Positions 8,729 to 18,282 of a stretch of DNA of 64,000 bases are shown here, piece after piece. Position 1 is the stretch's first letter, and each line of letters begins with the position of its first letter. Source of the stretch: Roseibium aggregatum (GTDB lineage: Bacteria; Pseudomonadota; Alphaproteobacteria; Rhizobiales; Stappiaceae); the NCBI RefSeq assembly GCF_017309185.1, contig NZ_JAEKJZ010000001.1, forward strand, positions 434,001-498,000, in the 5' to 3' direction. The notes under the pieces are model-generated. The model had not been told where the DNA came from. It was given only the letters and a program-made list of their open reading frames with translations, and did no database searches. The position numbers were made by a program, and so were the translations under genes.

Positions 8729-10006
8729 TTAATCGCCGGATTCGCGCGCGATGGCCCGCCAGCCGATGTCGCTTCGGCAGAAGCCTTCGGGCCAGTCGAT
8801 CCTTGCGACGGCATCGTAGGCGTTTTGTTGCGCCTCGCGCACCGTCCGCCCAAGCGCCGTCACGTTGAGAACGCGTCCGCCATTGGCGACAAGGCGCGCA
8901 CCGTCGCGCTTCGTGCCGGCGTGGAAAACTTCGAGACTGCCGGAGCTTAGCTGTTCCAGTCCCTTGATCTCCGTACCCTTTTCGTAGCTTTCGGGATAGC
9001 CCCTGGCAGCCATGACGACGGTCAGCGCCACCTCGTCTTTCCAGTCGGCGGACATCTTGTCGAGAGTACCGTCCACGCTCGCCAGGAGGAGATCCAGAAG
9101 GTCGCCGTTCAGACGCATCATCAGGACCTGGCATTCCGGATCGCCGAACCGCGTGTTGTATTCGATCAGTTTCGGCCCGTCCGCCGTGATCATCAGGCCG
9201 GCATAGAGAACGCCCTTGAAAGGTGTGCCTCGTGCCGCAAGCGTCGCGATTGTCGGTTCGATGATCCGGCTCATCACCTCGGATACCAGGGCATCGGTCA
9301 TCACCGGAGCCGGGGAATAGGCGCCCATGCCACCCGTATTCGGTCCCTGATCGCCGTCGAAGGCCCGTTTGTGGTCCTGGGCGGTGGCCAGGGGCAGGGC
9401 ATTGACCCCGTCGGACAGTACGAAGAAGCTGGCTTCCTCGCCCTCCAGAAACTCCTCGATCACGACTTCCGCACCGGCCGCGCCAAAGGAGCCCTCGAAA
9501 CAGGCTGTGACCGCGTCTTCGGCTTCCGTCTGGGTCATCGCCACGACGACCCCCTTGCCGGCGGCGAGCCCGTCGGCCTTGACCACGATCGGAGCGCCTT
9601 TTTCGCGTACGTAGGTCAGCGCCGCGTCCCTGTCGGCGAAGCGGCCGTAACCGGCCGTGGGAATATCGGCCTCGTCGCAAACGCCCTTGGTGAACGCCTT
9701 GGAGCCTTCGAGTTGCGCGGCGGCCTTGCTCGGTCCGAAGGCCTTGATGCCGGCGGCCTCCAGATCGTCGACCAGGCCCGCGACCAGGGGAGCCTCCGGA
9801 CCGACAATGACAAGTCCGATATCTTTGTCCCGGCAGAATCCAATCACCGCGGCATGGTCGGAAACGTCCAGATCCGTCAGCTCCGAGATCTGCGCGATCC
9901 CCGCATTGCCCGGCGCGGCATAGAGTTTGGTGAGCTTGGGGGATTTCACCAGCGCCCAGGCCAGCGCATGTTCGCGGCCACCGGATCCGATAAGGAGAAG
10001 GTTCAT
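8729..10006 (-). CDS. purD: Phosphoribosylamine-glycine ligase
   Basis: GAR synthetase, the second step of de novo purine synthesis: ATP-dependent joining of phosphoribosylamine and glycine in the cytosol. The 425 residues match the usual length. The N terminus is [19 protein letters not shown]. The ATP-grasp region contains [19 protein letters not shown], then the signature [13 protein letters not shown] and the metal-binding [13 protein letters not shown]. The next gene on this strand (dehalogenase-like, 8628) is about 100 bp downstream; there is no clear terminator between them. Confidence 0.97.
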   Translation of the reverse strand: MNLLLIGSGGREHALAWALVKSPKLTKLYAAPGNAGIAQISELTDLDVSDHAAVIGFCRDKDIGLVIVGPEAPLVAGLVDDLEAAGIKAFGPSKAAAQLEGSKAFTKGVCDEADIPTAGYGRFADRDAALTYVREKGAPIVVKADGLAAGKGVVVAMTQTEAEDAVTACFEGSFGAAGAEVVIEEFLEGEEASFFVLSDGVNALPLATAQDHKRAFDGDQGPNTGGMGAYSPAPVMTDALVSEVMSRIIEPTIATLAARGTPFKGVLYAGLMITADGPKLIEYNTRFGDPECQVLMMRLNGDLLDLLLASVDGTLDKMSADWKDEVALTVVMAARGYPESYEKGTEIKGLEQLSSGSLEVFHAGTKRDGARLVANGGRVLNVTALGRTVREAQQNAYDAVARIDWPEGFCRSDIGWRAIARESGD

Positions 10007-10316
10007 GAGTTAAGGGTCTCTTTGAGCTCGTTTCTCAAGTCAGGCCGGGAGACGCCGAACCGCCGCTCCCGCCTTGTTGCCGCGCGGTCTAGCACGTGGG
10101 GGCAGGCGCTTCAATCGGCAGAGGCCGGTCCGATCTGTTCACTCTTTGCCGCGCCCGTCCGCCACACGTCATTTGAACCCTGGCAGCTTGCGGTGGTATG
10201 ACGCCTGGCGATAAGGTTCTCGGCAAATCCGAATCTGGTTTGTCGGCGGAAATGCCAGCTGCTCCAGGCCCTTTCACGACAGTCGGAACAATCGAATAGA
10301 CGGGGTAAGTGCTCAA
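10007..10316. other. Divergent intergenic region purD/ubiA
   Basis: About 310 bases between the divergent starts of purD and ubiA, so it must hold both promoters. I found no strong palindrome, riboswitch-like element or small reading frame with coding character. Confidence 0.5.
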
Positions 10317-11261
10317 ATGGTGTTTTCCACGAGGGATACCGGTCCGGTTTCCGACGCGGTCAAGCGGCACTGGGTCGACACGCGCCTGCCGGCTGGCCTG
10401 CGCCCCTACGCACGCCTTGCCCGCTGGGAGCGGCCGATCGGCTGGTGGCTCCTGCTTTGGCCGTGCTGGTGGTCCGCCTCGCTGGCCGCGATTGCCGCCG
10501 GCCATGGCTGGCCCGACCCCTGGCACCTTTTCCTGTTTTTTGTCGGCGCGATCGCCATGCGCGGCGCGGGCTGTACCTACAACGATCTGGTCGACGTCGA
10601 CATCGACAGCAAGGTCGAGCGCACCCGTTCGCGCCCCATTCCCGCCGGCCAGGTGACCAAGTTCCAGGCCAAGGTTTTTCTTTTGCTCCAGGCTTTGATC
10701 GGACTGTTGGTGCTCCTGCAGTTCAACACCTTTTCCATCGGGCTTGGCATCGCCTCCCTGCTGACGGTTGCGGTCTACCCCTTTATGAAGCGGGTCACCG
10801 ACTGGCCGCAGTTGTTTCTGGGCTTCGCGTTCTCCTGGGGCGCGCTCATGGGCTGGGCGGCGGAGTTCGGCTCTCTCGCCTGGGCACCGGTTCTGCTTTA
10901 TCTCGGCGGGATATGCTGGACGATCGGCTACGACACCATCTATGCCCATCAGGACAAGGAGGACGACGCGCTTGTCGGCGTCAAATCGACGGCCCGTCTC
11001 TTCGGCGACCGCACCAAGCCGGCGCTGATGGCGCTCTACAGCTTCGCGACCGTATTGTTCGCTCTGGCGGCGATGCTTGCGGATGCCGGACCGGCCGCCT
11101 TTGTCGGCATTCTGGCGGGTGTCGTGCATCTGGGATGGCAGATCGTGGTCCTGGATATCGACGATGCCGACCAGTGCCTCAAGCTGTTCCGCTCGAATAC
11201 CACATATGGCTGGATTCTCTTCGCCGGGTTCCTGGCGGACGCCCTGATCGGATGGCTCTGA
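10317..11261 (+). CDS. ubiA: 4-hydroxybenzoate polyprenyltransferase
   Basis: An integral membrane prenyltransferase that attaches the polyprenyl tail to 4-hydroxybenzoate in ubiquinone synthesis, feeding quinone to the respiratory chain whose terminal oxidase is encoded later in this window. At 314 residues it has the family length. The first Asp motif NDLVDVDID follows GAIAMRGAGCTY, and the second is in YDTIYAHQDKEDD. Both are required to bind Mg-diphosphate. Multiple hydrophobic helices run from residue 45 to the C terminus. The ATG at 10317 gives an N terminus with RPYARLARWERPIGWWLLLWP typical of UbiA. Confidence 0.95.
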   Translation: MVFSTRDTGPVSDAVKRHWVDTRLPAGLRPYARLARWERPIGWWLLLWPCWWSASLAAIAAGHGWPDPWHLFLFFVGAIAMRGAGCTYNDLVDVDIDSKVERTRSRPIPAGQVTKFQAKVFLLLQALIGLLVLLQFNTFSIGLGIASLLTVAVYPFMKRVTDWPQLFLGFAFSWGALMGWAAEFGSLAWAPVLLYLGGICWTIGYDTIYAHQDKEDDALVGVKSTARLFGDRTKPALMALYSFATVLFALAAMLADAGPAAFVGILAGVVHLGWQIVVLDIDDADQCLKLFRSNTTYGWILFAGFLADALIGWL

Positions 11262-11322
11262 CGCAAAAAGGCCCCGGTTTACGGAGCCAATTGAAGCCGA
11301 TGGACTGAAGGGGCGTGTCGCC

Positions 11323-11913
11323 TCAGCTCCGGGCGATGATCTCGCGCTCGTGAGCGTAGCTGGCGTGGGTCTCCCGCCGTTCGCCGGTGCGCCGTCTGTT
11401 CAGAAAGCGCGGGCGCCGCCCGGTCAGGAGGCGCAGTTTCCGGCGCGGAGCGGGCTTTGCGGCGGCCACGGCGCTATAGGCTTCGATCGGCTTGACCTTG
11501 CCACCGAGGTCGCAGACCAGCATCGGCAGGTTGAAGGTTTGTGCCCATTGGCTCCACAACAGCGCCAGATCGTCGGAATGCTCGGTCTCCGCGAGCGTGA
11601 TGGAGAGTGCGCTGTCGGGATGTTTCAGGATCAGGGCCGCGACGATTTCACCCGGCGCGTCGCCCGGGACGATGCGCACCATGACCCCGTCGAAGGCCTT
11701 GGTCGGAACGACAACCGTCACCGGCACGCCGGCGATCCGGCGCTTGATGATGGCCTTGTCCCGGTCGAGAAAAATCTCGGCGGGCAGCGAGGGCGTGCCG
11801 GGCCGGGATTCGAGCCGCTGCTCGAGGCGTGCCGGCAGGCAACCGGGATGCGGCATGGTCTGTATGCCGGTCCCGGTTGCTGGCAGTTCCTGTGTTTCTG
11901 TTTGACGTCTCAC
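11323..11913 (-). CDS. DUF6101 family protein
   Basis: A 196-residue protein I place in DUF6101, a family of unknown function found in Hyphomicrobiales. The conserved core covers about residues 45-150: LDRDKAIIKRRIAGVPVTVV, then GVMVRIVPGD and HPDSALSITLAE. The C-terminal 40 residues are very basic, with repeated RR pairs. There are no membrane segments or signal peptide. It is convergent with ubiA, with about 60 bp between the stops. Function unknown. Confidence 0.65.
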   Translation of the reverse strand: MRRQTETQELPATGTGIQTMPHPGCLPARLEQRLESRPGTPSLPAEIFLDRDKAIIKRRIAGVPVTVVVPTKAFDGVMVRIVPGDAPGEIVAALILKHPDSALSITLAETEHSDDLALLWSQWAQTFNLPMLVCDLGGKVKPIEAYSAVAAAKPAPRRKLRLLTGRRPRFLNRRRTGERRETHASYAHEREIIARS

Positions 11914-12255
11914 AATGACTCTCCGCCGGACCTTTTGGTCTCTCGATGACTTGAAAGGTAGCAGGCAAGAGTCGTGAACCGCTTAAGATACACGGTTAAA
12001 AAAGTCTGATTTCAAAGACAGTTACCGGATTGTAAGTAAAGCGGTAAGGTTTGATTCAGGAGTGTGGCGTCCGGTGGTAAGTGGCTGATATGAAAGCATC
12101 GCGGGCGAGGGCGTCGGTGGTCTGCCGGCAAACCGCCGCGGAGCCCTCCTTCGTTTTCCAGTGAAGATCGGCCGGCCAGACCCTACATTTGTCGGCAATG
12201 GTTGCAGTGCACCCCTCCGGAGCGTAAACAACAGCCGGACCTGAAGGTGGAAATT
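11914..12255. other. Divergent intergenic region DUF6101/pmbA
   Basis: About 340 bases with a moderately AT-rich middle (11960-12070). It must hold promoters for DUF6101 (minus) and pmbA (plus). An AAGGTGG-type ribosome binding site sits before the pmbA ATG at 12256. Nothing else recognised. Confidence 0.5.
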
Positions 12256-13599
12256 ATGTCTGAACTGATCGATCAAAGCGAACTTCAATCGCGCGCTGCG
12301 CGCCTCGTCGAAGCCGCGAAGAAAGCCGGGGCGGATGCTTGCGACGCCGTCGCGGTGACCGGCGTGTCGCTTTCGGTGGAGGTCAGGGAGGGCAAGGTCG
12401 AGGAAACCGAACGCGCCGAAGGCGACGATGTGACCTTGAGGGTTTTCGTCGGCAAACGCACGGCGGCGGTTTCGGCCAACCAGCTCGACGATCCGTCAAC
12501 TCTGGCCGAACGCGCCGTGGCCATGGCCAGGGTGGCGCCGGAGGATCCGTTTGCAGGCCTTGCGGACCCGGACCGTCTCGTGAAGGAGTTCCCGAAGCTT
12601 GAACTTCTGGACCCGACGGAGATGACCGCGGACAATCTCGCGGAGCGCGCCCTGGAAGCGGAAGCTGCCGGGCTTGCCGTGGAAGGTGTGAGCAAATCCG
12701 GCGGTGCCGGCGCGTCCTGGCGGCTGGGCGGCGTCGTTCTGGCCACCAGCCATGGATTTCAAGGGTCCTATGTCTCCTCCCGCTTCGGCATGTCCATGAC
12801 GGCGGTCGCCGGGGAGGGCACCGGTATGGAACGGGACTACGACTTCGACAGCCGGACGTTTTTTGAGGATCTCGAGGCTCCGGCGGAAATCGGCCGCCGC
12901 GCCGGCGAGCGGGCGGTTCGGCGTTTGCATCCGCAGAAGCTCTCCACACGGACCGCCAACGTCATTTATGAGTCCCGTGCGGCCCGCAGCATTCTCGGGC
13001 ACCTGAGCGGCGCGATCAACGGTGCTTCTGTGGCCCGCAAGACGAGTTTTCTGAAGGACAGGATGGGGGAGCGGATCTTCGCGCCGGGCATCCAGGTGGT
13101 TGACGATCCCTTCAAGCGCCGTGGCGCGGCGACGCGGCCCTTCGACGGCGAAGGCACGAAGGCCGAGGTGCTCAACATGATCGACGACGGCGTACTGCGG
13201 CACTGGTTCCTGGACGGCGCTTCGGCGCGGGAACTGGGGCTGACGCCGAACGGACGGGCTCACCGCAGCGGCAGCGGCACCTCTCCCGGGGCGACCAACA
13301 TCACGCTGATGCCCGGTGAAAAATCCCTGGAAGAACTTATGGCCGAGGCGGGAAGCGGCCTCCTCGTGACCGATCTCATCGGCCATGGTGTCAACGGCAT
13401 CACCGGAGATTACTCGAGAGGCGCGGCCGGTTTCTGGTTCGAGAATGGCGCAATCGTCGAACCTGTCAGCGAGATCACCATCGCCGGAAACCTGAACGAC
13501 ATGTTCCGGAGGCTGGTGCCGGGCAGCGATCTCGACAACCGCTATTCCGCCGCCGTCCCGTCGATCCTGATTGAAGGAATGGCGCTTGCCGGAAGCTGA
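12256..13599 (+). CDS. pmbA: TldD/PmbA family protein (TldE subunit)
   Basis: PmbA (TldE) is the non-metal partner of the TldD/TldE protease, which degrades or matures small peptides such as microcin B17 precursors and the CcdA antitoxin. The 447-residue protein matches PmbA length. Its N terminus DACDAVAVTGVSLSVEVREG and C-terminal GVNGITGDYSRGAAGFWFENG are PmbA signatures. No HExxxH zinc motif is present, as expected for this subunit. The ATG at 12256 has a good ribosome site (AAGGTGG); an in-frame ATG at 12202 is unlikely. The partner tldD is at 18797 in this window. It is the first gene of a block running through lpxK. Confidence 0.93.
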   Translation: MSELIDQSELQSRAARLVEAAKKAGADACDAVAVTGVSLSVEVREGKVEETERAEGDDVTLRVFVGKRTAAVSANQLDDPSTLAERAVAMARVAPEDPFAGLADPDRLVKEFPKLELLDPTEMTADNLAERALEAEAAGLAVEGVSKSGGAGASWRLGGVVLATSHGFQGSYVSSRFGMSMTAVAGEGTGMERDYDFDSRTFFEDLEAPAEIGRRAGERAVRRLHPQKLSTRTANVIYESRAARSILGHLSGAINGASVARKTSFLKDRMGERIFAPGIQVVDDPFKRRGAATRPFDGEGTKAEVLNMIDDGVLRHWFLDGASARELGLTPNGRAHRSGSGTSPGATNITLMPGEKSLEELMAEAGSGLLVTDLIGHGVNGITGDYSRGAAGFWFENGAIVEPVSEITIAGNLNDMFRRLVPGSDLDNRYSAAVPSILIEGMALAGS

Positions 13600-13612
13600 C
13601 GAGGCACTGCTT

Positions 13613-14398
13613 GTGACGGACCGGGACCAGGACCTGCGCCTGCTGGAGACGGCGGCGCGGCAGGCGGGAGACGTCGCCCTGAGCTATTTCGGCCGCGATC
13701 CCGAAACCTGGTACAAGGGCAACAAATCGCCCGTGTCGGAAGCGGACATGGCCGTAGACCGGTATCTTGCGGACAGGCTTCGAAGAGAGCGTCCGGACTA
13801 TGGCTGGCTGTCGGAGGAAACGGCGGACGACCGAAGCCGTTTGACCTGCGATCGGGTGTTTATCGTCGATCCGATCGACGGCACGCGCGCCTTCCTTGCC
13901 GGCGGCGAGGAATGGACGGTCTCCCTTGCGGTGGTGGAAAAGGGGCGGCCGGTCGCCGGCGCTGTTTTCTGTCCCGTCAGGGAGGAGATGTTTCTCGCCC
14001 GCGCGGGCGGGGGAGCCTGGTTGAACGGCGGACAGATCACCGTATCGAACAAGCGGCGGGTCGAGGGCGCGATCTTGTCCGGACCGCAATCGGTTGCCGG
14101 CAACAAGAAAGTGGCGGATGCAGGATTTCGGGGCGGCGGATTACTACGCTCCCTGGCCTACCGTGTGGCGATGGTCGCCGCCGGCCGGGTCGATGTTGCG
14201 GCCGCCAGAGGCGGTCCGAGCGATTGGGATCTTGCGGCGGCCGATCTTTTGGTGCAGGAAGCGGGCGGCGAGCTGACCGATCTGGCCGGCCGTTCTCCGA
14301 TCTACAATCGCGCCAAGACCGGCCATCCGTCCCTGGTTGCCGCGTCAAGCGTACTGATAGGACCGGCGCGCGCCACACTCGGAAAGCTGATCGGATAG
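13613..14398 (+). CDS. Inositol monophosphatase/CysQ family phosphatase
   Basis: A Mg-dependent phosphatase of the IMPase superfamily, with KSPVSEADMAVD, WLSEETADD (metal Glu), FIVDPIDGTRAFLAGG (metal DPIDGT motif) and SDWDLAAADLLVQEAGG (catalytic C-terminal motif). It could act on 3'-phosphoadenosine 5'-phosphate (CysQ role) or inositol phosphates; the sequence alone does not decide. The GTG at 13613, preceded by GAGG, gives 261 residues, typical of the family. A TTG at 13571 overlapping pmbA is the alternative. Its position in the lipid A block is conserved in rhizobia. Confidence 0.85.
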   Translation: MTDRDQDLRLLETAARQAGDVALSYFGRDPETWYKGNKSPVSEADMAVDRYLADRLRRERPDYGWLSEETADDRSRLTCDRVFIVDPIDGTRAFLAGGEEWTVSLAVVEKGRPVAGAVFCPVREEMFLARAGGGAWLNGGQITVSNKRRVEGAILSGPQSVAGNKKVADAGFRGGGLLRSLAYRVAMVAAGRVDVAAARGGPSDWDLAAADLLVQEAGGELTDLAGRSPIYNRAKTGHPSLVAASSVLIGPARATLGKLIG

Positions 14399-14434
14399 CC
14401 GAGGCATGCCGCATTACTATGAGCGAGGTGTTCA

Positions 14435-14674
14435 ATGACTGAGACCGAAGCCCCGAAACAGCTCCTGCATCTGGTGTTCGGCGGAGAACTGGAATCGCCG
14501 GAAGGACTGACGTTCCGCGATCTCGACGAGCTGGATATAGTCGGCATCTATCCCAACTACGCCGAAGCCTACAAAGTCTGGAAAGCCAAGGCGCAGGCCA
14601 CCGTCGATAACGCTCACATGCGCTACTTCATCGTTCACATGCACCGTCTGCTCGATCCGGAAACGTCCGACTGA
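14435..14674 (+). CDS. DUF4170 domain-containing protein
   Basis: A small 79-residue soluble protein, recognised as DUF4170 from LHLVFGGELESP followed by FRDLDELDIVGIYPNY and YKVWKAKAQATVDNAHMRYF. The family is alphaproteobacterial and consistently sits between an IMPase gene and the DUF374 acyltransferase/waaA block, as here. Function unknown; context suggests a link to envelope synthesis. Confidence 0.88.
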   Translation: MTETEAPKQLLHLVFGGELESPEGLTFRDLDELDIVGIYPNYAEAYKVWKAKAQATVDNAHMRYFIVHMHRLLDPETSD

Positions 14675-14704
14675 GCAGGTGGAATTTCTCAGGCGACAAG
14701 AAAA

Positions 14705-15403
14705 ATGATCAAACGCCTCGGACGCCACCCCCGGGTTCTGTCGGCTGTGGGCTCCCTGATGGCCGCGTATCTGAAGCTGGTCTATCATACCAACCGTTTC
14801 GTCATCGAACCGGTGGACGCTCATGACGACACGGAAAAGGACCTGCCGGTTATCGTCGCCATGTGGCACGGACAGCACTTCATGGTGCCGTTCGCCAAGC
14901 CGCGGCACTGGCCGGCGAAGGTCATGATTTCCCGGTCCGCGGACGGCGAAGTCAATGCGGTCGCAGCCTCCAAGTTCGGCCTCGGCCTGATCCGGGCCTC
15001 GGGTGGCAAGAACGCCCGGCAGATCCGCAAACGCGGCGGAATGCGCGGCTTTATCGAGGCGCTCAGGGCGCTCAAGGACGGCTACAGCATCGCCATGACG
15101 GCGGACGTGCCTAAAGGGCCGTCGCGCAAGTCGGGAGAAGGCATCGTGCAACTGGCGAAACATTCAGGCAGGCCCATCCTTCCCGTCGCCGTGGCCACCA
15201 GCCGTAGCATTGAGCTCGATACGTGGGACAGGGCCAGTGTCAATCTGCCGTTCGGCAGGGGAAGCATCGCCATCAGCGATCTCATCTGGGTCCCGGCCGA
15301 AACGGAAGACGACGCGCTGGAAAGCTATCGGCTCAAGGTCGAGGACGGTTTGAACGCGGCGACGAAGCGGGCCTACGAACTGGTCGGCAGGTCGGATGGC
15401 TGA
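14705..15403 (+). CDS. DUF374 lysophospholipid acyltransferase-like protein
   Basis: A 232-residue DUF374 protein of the LPLAT-like fold. It has VAMWHGQHFMVPF (H-containing block equivalent to the acyltransferase HX4D region), then RSADGEVNA, GLIRASGGKN and MTADVPKGPSRKSGEGIVQLA. Members occur beside waaA/lpxK and are thought to act in lipid A or phospholipid acylation; the exact acyl acceptor is not established. It overlaps the start of waaA by 8 bases, so it is coupled to it. Confidence 0.82.
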   Translation: MIKRLGRHPRVLSAVGSLMAAYLKLVYHTNRFVIEPVDAHDDTEKDLPVIVAMWHGQHFMVPFAKPRHWPAKVMISRSADGEVNAVAASKFGLGLIRASGGKNARQIRKRGGMRGFIEALRALKDGYSIAMTADVPKGPSRKSGEGIVQLAKHSGRPILPVAVATSRSIELDTWDRASVNLPFGRGSIAISDLIWVPAETEDDALESYRLKVEDGLNAATKRAYELVGRSDG

Positions 15404-16715
15404 GCGGCACCCCGTTTCAATAAGGCTTTACAAGGCCCTTGCCGCGGGGCTGACACCACTTTTCCACCTGCTGTTTCATCTGCGCTGCCGGTCCGGCAAG
15501 GAGGTGCGGCAGCGCAAGGGCGAACGGTTCGGCAGGCCGGGCATGCCTCGTCCCCCGGGCCGTCTGGTCTGGATCCATGCCGCGAGCGTCGGCGAGACCA
15601 CATCGGTTCTGCCTCTGATCGAGGCGCTCACCGGCACCGGCGCCACCGTGTTGCTGACCACGGTCACCGTCACCTCCGCGGAACTCGCGGAACGCCGGTT
15701 GCCCGACGGGGCGATCCATCAGTTTATTCCCTACGATGCGCCCGGCCCGGTCGCCCGATTTCTCGACCACTGGTCGCCGGATCTGGCGATGGTGGTCGAG
15801 TCGGAGATCTGGCCGTGCCTATTTGACGAAATGCGCGGGCGCCCGGCGCCGTTTCTCCTGGTCAACGGACGCTTGTCCGACAAGTCCAGGGCCAACTGGT
15901 CGCGGCTGCCGAGTGTGGCGGCCTATGTCTTCCGGTGCCTGGACATGGTGCTGGCCCAAAGTGCCGCGGACGCCCGCCGGTTTGAGGCGCTGGGCTGCCG
16001 AAACGTGGCGATGCCGGGCAACCTTAAGTTCGATGCCGCCGAACCGCCCGTAAACACGACGGACCTGACGTCGCTCAAGGCCGCGATCGGAGACCGGCCG
16101 GTTTGGCTGGCGGCGCTGACCCACCCGGGCGAAGACGAAATCGTGCTTTCGGCTTTCAGGCAGCTTCGAAAGGAACTCCCCGACCTCGTGCTATTTCTCG
16201 CGCCGCGCCACCCCAGCCGGGCGGACGACATTATGGCGCTGGCGACCGCGGAGGGGATGACCGTTTCCTGCCGCAGCCTGAGGGAGGAGATCGGACCCGA
16301 AACCCAGATCTACCTTGGCGACACACTCGGAGAGATGGGACTTTTCTACCGTCTGGCGCCGGTCGCCTTCCTTGGCGGCTCCTTCACCGACGTCGGCGGC
16401 CACAATCCGGTCGAGGCGGCGTTGACAGGGTCGGCGCTCGTCACCGGTCCGAAGGTGGCCAACGCCAGGGCGGTCTACAAGGACTTCTGGAACAATGGTG
16501 CGGCGGTCAGAGTGTCGGAGCCCGCCGACCTTGCCGAACGTGTTCTCGACCTGCTGAAGCATCCCGAAAAGGCCCAAACGCAGGCAGCGGCGGCCAGGGA
16601 CCTTGTCGATGCCGGCCGCGGCGCACTGGAGAAAACGCTCGATCTGCTGCAACCTTATCTGAAGGACACGGAGCGCGAACCGGTGGCGGAGACGGTGCAT
16701 GAGCAAAGCGCCTGA
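15396..16715 (+). CDS. waaA: 3-deoxy-D-manno-octulosonic acid (Kdo) transferase
   Basis: This inner-membrane-associated glycosyltransferase adds Kdo from CMP-Kdo to the lipid A precursor. The 439-residue length is standard. The N-terminal anchor is followed by GRLVWIHAASVGETTSVLPL, the signature containing the catalytic Glu. DLAMVVESEIWPCLFDE and the C-terminal FLGGSFTDVGGHNPVEAA (CMP-Kdo binding) are present. Its start overlaps the DUF374 gene and its stop overlaps lpxK by 17 bases, giving a tightly coupled operon. Confidence 0.96.
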   Translation: MAERHPVSIRLYKALAAGLTPLFHLLFHLRCRSGKEVRQRKGERFGRPGMPRPPGRLVWIHAASVGETTSVLPLIEALTGTGATVLLTTVTVTSAELAERRLPDGAIHQFIPYDAPGPVARFLDHWSPDLAMVVESEIWPCLFDEMRGRPAPFLLVNGRLSDKSRANWSRLPSVAAYVFRCLDMVLAQSAADARRFEALGCRNVAMPGNLKFDAAEPPVNTTDLTSLKAAIGDRPVWLAALTHPGEDEIVLSAFRQLRKELPDLVLFLAPRHPSRADDIMALATAEGMTVSCRSLREEIGPETQIYLGDTLGEMGLFYRLAPVAFLGGSFTDVGGHNPVEAALTGSALVTGPKVANARAVYKDFWNNGAAVRVSEPADLAERVLDLLKHPEKAQTQAAAARDLVDAGRGALEKTLDLLQPYLKDTEREPVAETVHEQSA

Positions 16716-17721
16716 TTTCTGGTGGAAGCCGGGGCTGACGCCGGCAGCGGTTGTACTTGCGCCCTTCGCCTGGCTCTACGGCTCGATCTCCGGACGGCGC
16801 ATGCTGTCCCGGCCGAAAGCCAGAAGCACCCTGCCGGTCATCTGTATCGGCAATTTCGTGGTTGGCGGAACCGGCAAGACGCCGTTCGCGATCGAACTCG
16901 CGCACAGGCTGGAGGAAGAAGGGCACAAGCCCGGGTTTCTGCTGCGCGGCTACGGCGGCCGGGAAAAAGGGCCGCTGCTGGTCGACCCGGATGTGCATGG
17001 CGCTGCCGATGTCGGCGACGAGGCGCTGATGCTGGCCCAGTTCGGGCCGACCGTCGTCTCCGCGAACCGGCCTTCGGGCGCGGATCTTGCGGAAAAGCAG
17101 CCGATAGACGTTCTGTTGATGGATGACGGCTTTCAGAATCCGGCCCTTGCCAAGGACTTGAGCCTCGCCCTCGTGGATTGCGCGGCCGGTTTCGGCAACG
17201 GCCTGTGCGTTCCCGCCGGACCATTGAGAGCTCCGGTCCGAACACAGATCCTCAAAGCGGATTGCCTTGTCCTGGTTGGAGACGGCAAGGCGGCGGATGG
17301 CGCGGTCCATCTGGCCAGCCGCAGGGCGCTGCCGATCCTGCACGCGCACGCCCGTCCGCAGCCGAACGAGGACCTCGAGGGACGCAAGCTCTTCGCCTTC
17401 GCGGGGATCGGGCGTCCGCAAAAGTTTTTTGCCTCGTTGGAGGGGCTTGGATACGACGTGAGACGCACCCGCGCGTTCGCGGATCATCATCCCTACTCGG
17501 AAGCCGAAGTTCGCGCGCTGTTGACCGAGGCGGAAGAAGACGGTCTGCACCTGGTCACGACCTCAAAGGACATGACACGGCTGGTGACCTCGAACGGCGA
17601 GCTGTTTCACTGGATCGCCTCCAGCACATCGGTCTTGGATATCCGCATGGAGATCGATGACGAGGACCGCCTTATGGGGCTGATCCGCGAAAAACTGCGC
17701 CTGCGCAAATTCTCAGGCTGA
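16699..17721 (+). CDS. lpxK: Tetraacyldisaccharide 4'-kinase
   Basis: LpxK phosphorylates the 4' position of the lipid A disaccharide at the inner membrane using ATP. The Walker A motif GGTGKTPF lies around residues 56-63 after the N-terminal membrane-proximal helix (VVLAPFAWLYGSISGRRM). LLRGYGGREKGPLLVD and DVLLMDDGFQNPAL (catalytic Asp, Walker B) follow. At 340 residues it has the normal length. Last gene of the pmbA-waaA block; its stop faces the DUF2093 gene only 13 bp away. Confidence 0.96.
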   Translation: MSKAPDFWWKPGLTPAAVVLAPFAWLYGSISGRRMLSRPKARSTLPVICIGNFVVGGTGKTPFAIELAHRLEEEGHKPGFLLRGYGGREKGPLLVDPDVHGAADVGDEALMLAQFGPTVVSANRPSGADLAEKQPIDVLLMDDGFQNPALAKDLSLALVDCAAGFGNGLCVPAGPLRAPVRTQILKADCLVLVGDGKAADGAVHLASRRALPILHAHARPQPNEDLEGRKLFAFAGIGRPQKFFASLEGLGYDVRRTRAFADHHPYSEAEVRALLTEAEEDGLHLVTTSKDMTRLVTSNGELFHWIASSTSVLDIRMEIDDEDRLMGLIREKLRLRKFSG

Positions 17722-17734
17722 AACCGCTCCGGCT

Positions 17735-17953
17735 TTACTGACCGGATGTTTCCAGGTGGCGCTTCATGGATGCATTGGCATCGGCATAGGCTTCCTGACG
17801 TTCGACGGACCAGTATTTCAGTTCGTCCAACGGAATGGCGGCGCCTGTCACGGCGCAGCGCACGAAGGTTCCTGGTGCTTCGACCTGATAGTCTCCATCG
17901 AGGTAACGGACACGGGCTTCGTTCGGGATGCGCGGGTTTTCGTATCGGTTCAT
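17735..17953 (-). CDS. DUF2093 domain-containing protein
   Basis: A 72-residue protein recognised as DUF2093: NPRIPNEARVRYLDGDYQV followed by PGTFVRCAVTGAAIPLDELKYWSVERQEAY. The ATG at 17953 fits the family's short length; the longer frame upstream would add 75 unrelated residues. Function unknown. The gene is regularly found convergent to lpxK in alphaproteobacteria, as here. Confidence 0.88.
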   Translation of the reverse strand: MNRYENPRIPNEARVRYLDGDYQVEAPGTFVRCAVTGAAIPLDELKYWSVERQEAYADANASMKRHLETSGQ

Positions 17954-18054
17954 TGTCGCCGGATCGGGAAAGAGAAATCTTTGTTCCTGTCTTTTACGGC
18001 AGATCGGTAAGCTTGGGCAAGTCACAGCTTTGCCAACGCCCGGGGATCCGTTCC

Positions 18055-18282
18055 TCAGAATACGGGCGTCGACCGGGCGTCGCGGCCGATGAGGTAGCGG
18101 CAGCGTGCCATCACGACTGCCCAGTCCGGCAGGCCCCGCTTCACCCGTTCCATTTCGCTGTTCCGGTCCCGGCGGCACATTTCAACGTCCGCCCAGCGTT
18201 TGGAGTCGACGGACATGTCCCGGCAGATGAGGAGGTCCGGCTGGCAGGCAACCAGATGCATCGCAACGAGAACCGTTTTCAT
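18055..18282 (-). CDS. Small Cys-containing hypothetical protein, possibly exported
   Basis: 75 residues. The hydrophobic start MKTVLVAMHLVACQPDLLIC could be a short signal or anchor. Four Cys residues (13, 20, 36 and 60) are spaced as if for disulfides, and GLPDWAVVMARCRYLIG ends the conserved-looking core. I do not recognise a family. It overlaps the upstream gene (18279-18512) by ATGA, which supports both being real. Could be a spurious frame, but composition is coding-like. Confidence 0.5.
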   Translation of the reverse strand: MKTVLVAMHLVACQPDLLICRDMSVDSKRWADVEMCRRDRNSEMERVKRGLPDWAVVMARCRYLIGRDARSTPVF